Made by a program: the position numbers and the translations under genes. Under the pieces are notes generated by a model. That model searched no databases. It had not been told where the DNA came from and saw nothing but the letters and a program-made list of their open reading frames with translations. Positions 33,630-35,090 of a stretch of 35,090 bases of DNA are shown one piece after another; the first letter of the stretch is position 1; each line of letters begins with the position of its first letter. The DNA comes from Caulobacteraceae bacterium. GTDB taxonomy: Bacteria; Pseudomonadota; Alphaproteobacteria; Caulobacterales; Caulobacteraceae. Location of the stretch: NCBI GenBank assembly GCA_019748095.1, contig JAIEQA010000091.1, positions 1-35,090 of the forward strand. The letters run 5' to 3'.

Positions 33630-33734
33630 GTCTTGCCTCCAATGGCCCCCGGCGACACGCCCGACCCCCTTGGCCGAACTGCGACTGGCGAAACCATTGG
33701 TGCCGCACCGGACCTGAACGGTCGCTCCGGAAAG

Positions 33735-33753
33735 CGTTCATCCGCCGTTCATC
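33735..33753. promoter_or_regulatory. Direct repeats, candidate regulator site
   Basis: CGTTCATC occurs at 33735-33742 and 33746-33753, 11 bases apart, with the inverse TGAACG at 33715-33720. The sites lie just upstream of the groES promoter and between it and the divergent glycine-zipper gene. One helical turn spacing suggests a bound dimer or pair. The factor is unknown. Confidence 0.4.
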
Positions 33754-33766
33754 GGCGGGGCCCGGC

Positions 33767-33795
33767 CTTGACGCTTGTGAGGCCAGTCCCTACTT
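33767..33795 (+). promoter_or_regulatory. RpoH (sigma-32)-type promoter of groESL
   Basis: CTTGAC (33767-33772), then 15 bases, then CCCTACTT (33788-33795). The layout is the same as in the hsp20 promoter. The transcript would begin near 33802, just ahead of the CIRCE-like operator. TTGACG within the -35 also fits the housekeeping type, so both sigma factors may use it. Confidence 0.7.
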
Positions 33796-33805
33796 GAGCT
33801 TCGCG

Positions 33806-33832
33806 TTAGCACTCGGGCGGCGCGGCTGCCAA
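33806..33832 (+). promoter_or_regulatory. Degenerate CIRCE operator of groESL
   Basis: TTAGCACTC (33806-33814) is a perfect left half of the CIRCE element bound by the repressor HrcA. Nine bases later GGCTGCCAA (33824-33832) matches the right half GAGTGCTAA at six of nine positions. It sits 58 bases before the groES start, where CIRCE normally lies. Binding strength may be reduced by the imperfect half. Confidence 0.8.
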
Positions 33833-33890
33833 AGCCCCGCCCCGAACCGCTTTCGCAGACACTTTGAATGGTTCATTGGAGAACACACAG

Positions 33891-34178
33891 ATGGCGTTTC
33901 GTCCCCTCGGCGATCGCGTGCTGGTCAAGCGCGTGGAAGAAGAATCCAAAACCAAGGGCGGGATCATCATCCCCGACACGGCCAAGGAAAAGCCCCAGGA
34001 AGGCGAAGTCGTCTCCGTCGGACCCGGCGTCCGTGACGAGAGCGGCAAGGTCAACGCCCTGGAGCTGAAGGCCGGCGACCGTATCCTGTTCGGCAAATGG
34101 TCGGGCACCGAGGTCAAGCTTGAAGGCGAAGACCTTATTATCATGAAGGAATCCGACGTCCTCGGCGTCCTTTCCTGA
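33891..34178 (+). CDS. groES: Co-chaperonin GroES
   Basis: The 95-residue lid of the GroEL folding chamber. [21 protein letters not shown] opens the protein. The mobile loop [19 protein letters not shown] and [20 protein letters not shown] are characteristic. ATG 33891 begins the conserved sequence; an in-frame ATG nine codons earlier would add residues outside the family and is rejected. GGAG lies about 10 bases upstream. It is followed by groEL after 79 bases, the standard operon order. Regulation is visible as an RpoH-like promoter and a CIRCE-like operator. Confidence 0.98.
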   Translation: MAFRPLGDRVLVKRVEEESKTKGGIIIPDTAKEKPQEGEVVSVGPGVRDESGKVNALELKAGDRILFGKWSGTEVKLEGEDLIIMKESDVLGVLS

Positions 34179-34239
34179 AGACTGCGCTCCAGCCCCAAGG
34201 GGCATGTTGAAGTTAGAGTCTTCTCGTCCATCCACCTGA

Positions 34240-35090
<851 letters not shown>

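Noticed and set aside
33864..33890. Upstream ATG for groES
   Set aside because: Adds nine residues not found in GroES; the GGAG spacing suits ATG 33891.

Overview
This 35,090-base window is chromosomal DNA from a GC-rich alphaproteobacterium, most likely of the order Caulobacterales and plausibly Brevundimonas. The evidence is the dense GC-rich coding, a Caulobacter-type lipoprotein family (CC0125/CC1285), an Flp-type pilin, TTGACG-type -35 elements, a DsbD/ScsB membrane reductase paired with a lipoprotein redoxin, and heat-shock genes with CIRCE-like, ROSE-like and RpoH-like signals. Genus assignment is inference. I see no prophage, insertion sequence, CRISPR array, rRNA or tRNA. No gene-free stretch exceeds 300 bases; the two largest (about 21395-21644 and 33630-33890) are both regulatory.

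Layout. 1-4203: start of an MDR quinone oxidoreductase (-), an isoaspartyl peptidase/asparaginase (+) and a two-domain M16 zinc protease (+). 4231-6689 (-): a likely operon of prolyl-tRNA deacylase, chaperedoxin CnoX, a stand-alone LON substrate-binding domain protein and a Trm112-like protein. 6741-10556: a DUF6065-like protein (+) convergent with galU-sqdB-SDR (-), an operon-like set making UDP-glucose and UDP-sulfoquinovose for sulfolipid. 10629-13928: divergent glmS (-) and glmM (+), making glucosamine-1-phosphate for the cell wall. 13984-18308: an unusual PAS-PAS-HisKA-REC protein without an ATPase domain (+), an FAD/NAD(P)-binding protein (-) and a phosphomannomutase/phosphoglucomutase (-). 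18433-20862 (+): a class C beta-lactamase-fold serine hydrolase, gpmA and a RibD-like deaminase with a collapsed reductase domain. 20927-21559 (-): an Hsp20 gene with a terminator, a ROSE-like RNA thermometer leader and an RpoH-type promoter. 21645-24494 (+): two tandem lipoprotein paralogues of a predicted methyltransferase family, then an alpha/beta hydrolase. 24513-27106 (-): a DUF350 membrane protein, a membrane-anchored trypsin-like protease, a LysE/RhtB exporter and a CC0125/CC1285 lipoprotein. 27239-30829 (+): a MutT-type Nudix hydrolase, a 58-residue Flp/type IVb pilin, a DsbD/ScsB reductase and a lipoprotein redoxin. 30891-33629: a small exported protein (-), pgi (+) and a glycine-zipper protein (-). 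33767-35090 (+): groES and the first part of groEL behind an RpoH-like promoter and a degenerate CIRCE operator.

Two themes recur. The first is hexose-phosphate handling: pgi, PMM/PGM, glmS, glmM, galU and sqdB together cover routes from fructose-6-phosphate to UDP-glucose, UDP-sulfoquinovose and glucosamine-1-phosphate. The second is proteostasis and redox: CnoX, the LON-domain protein, Hsp20, GroESL, ScsB and the redoxin. The most notable observations are the ROSE-like leader of hsp20, the matching RpoH-type promoters of hsp20 and groES, and the histidine-kinase-like protein that goes directly from its dimerisation/phosphoacceptor domain to a receiver domain.
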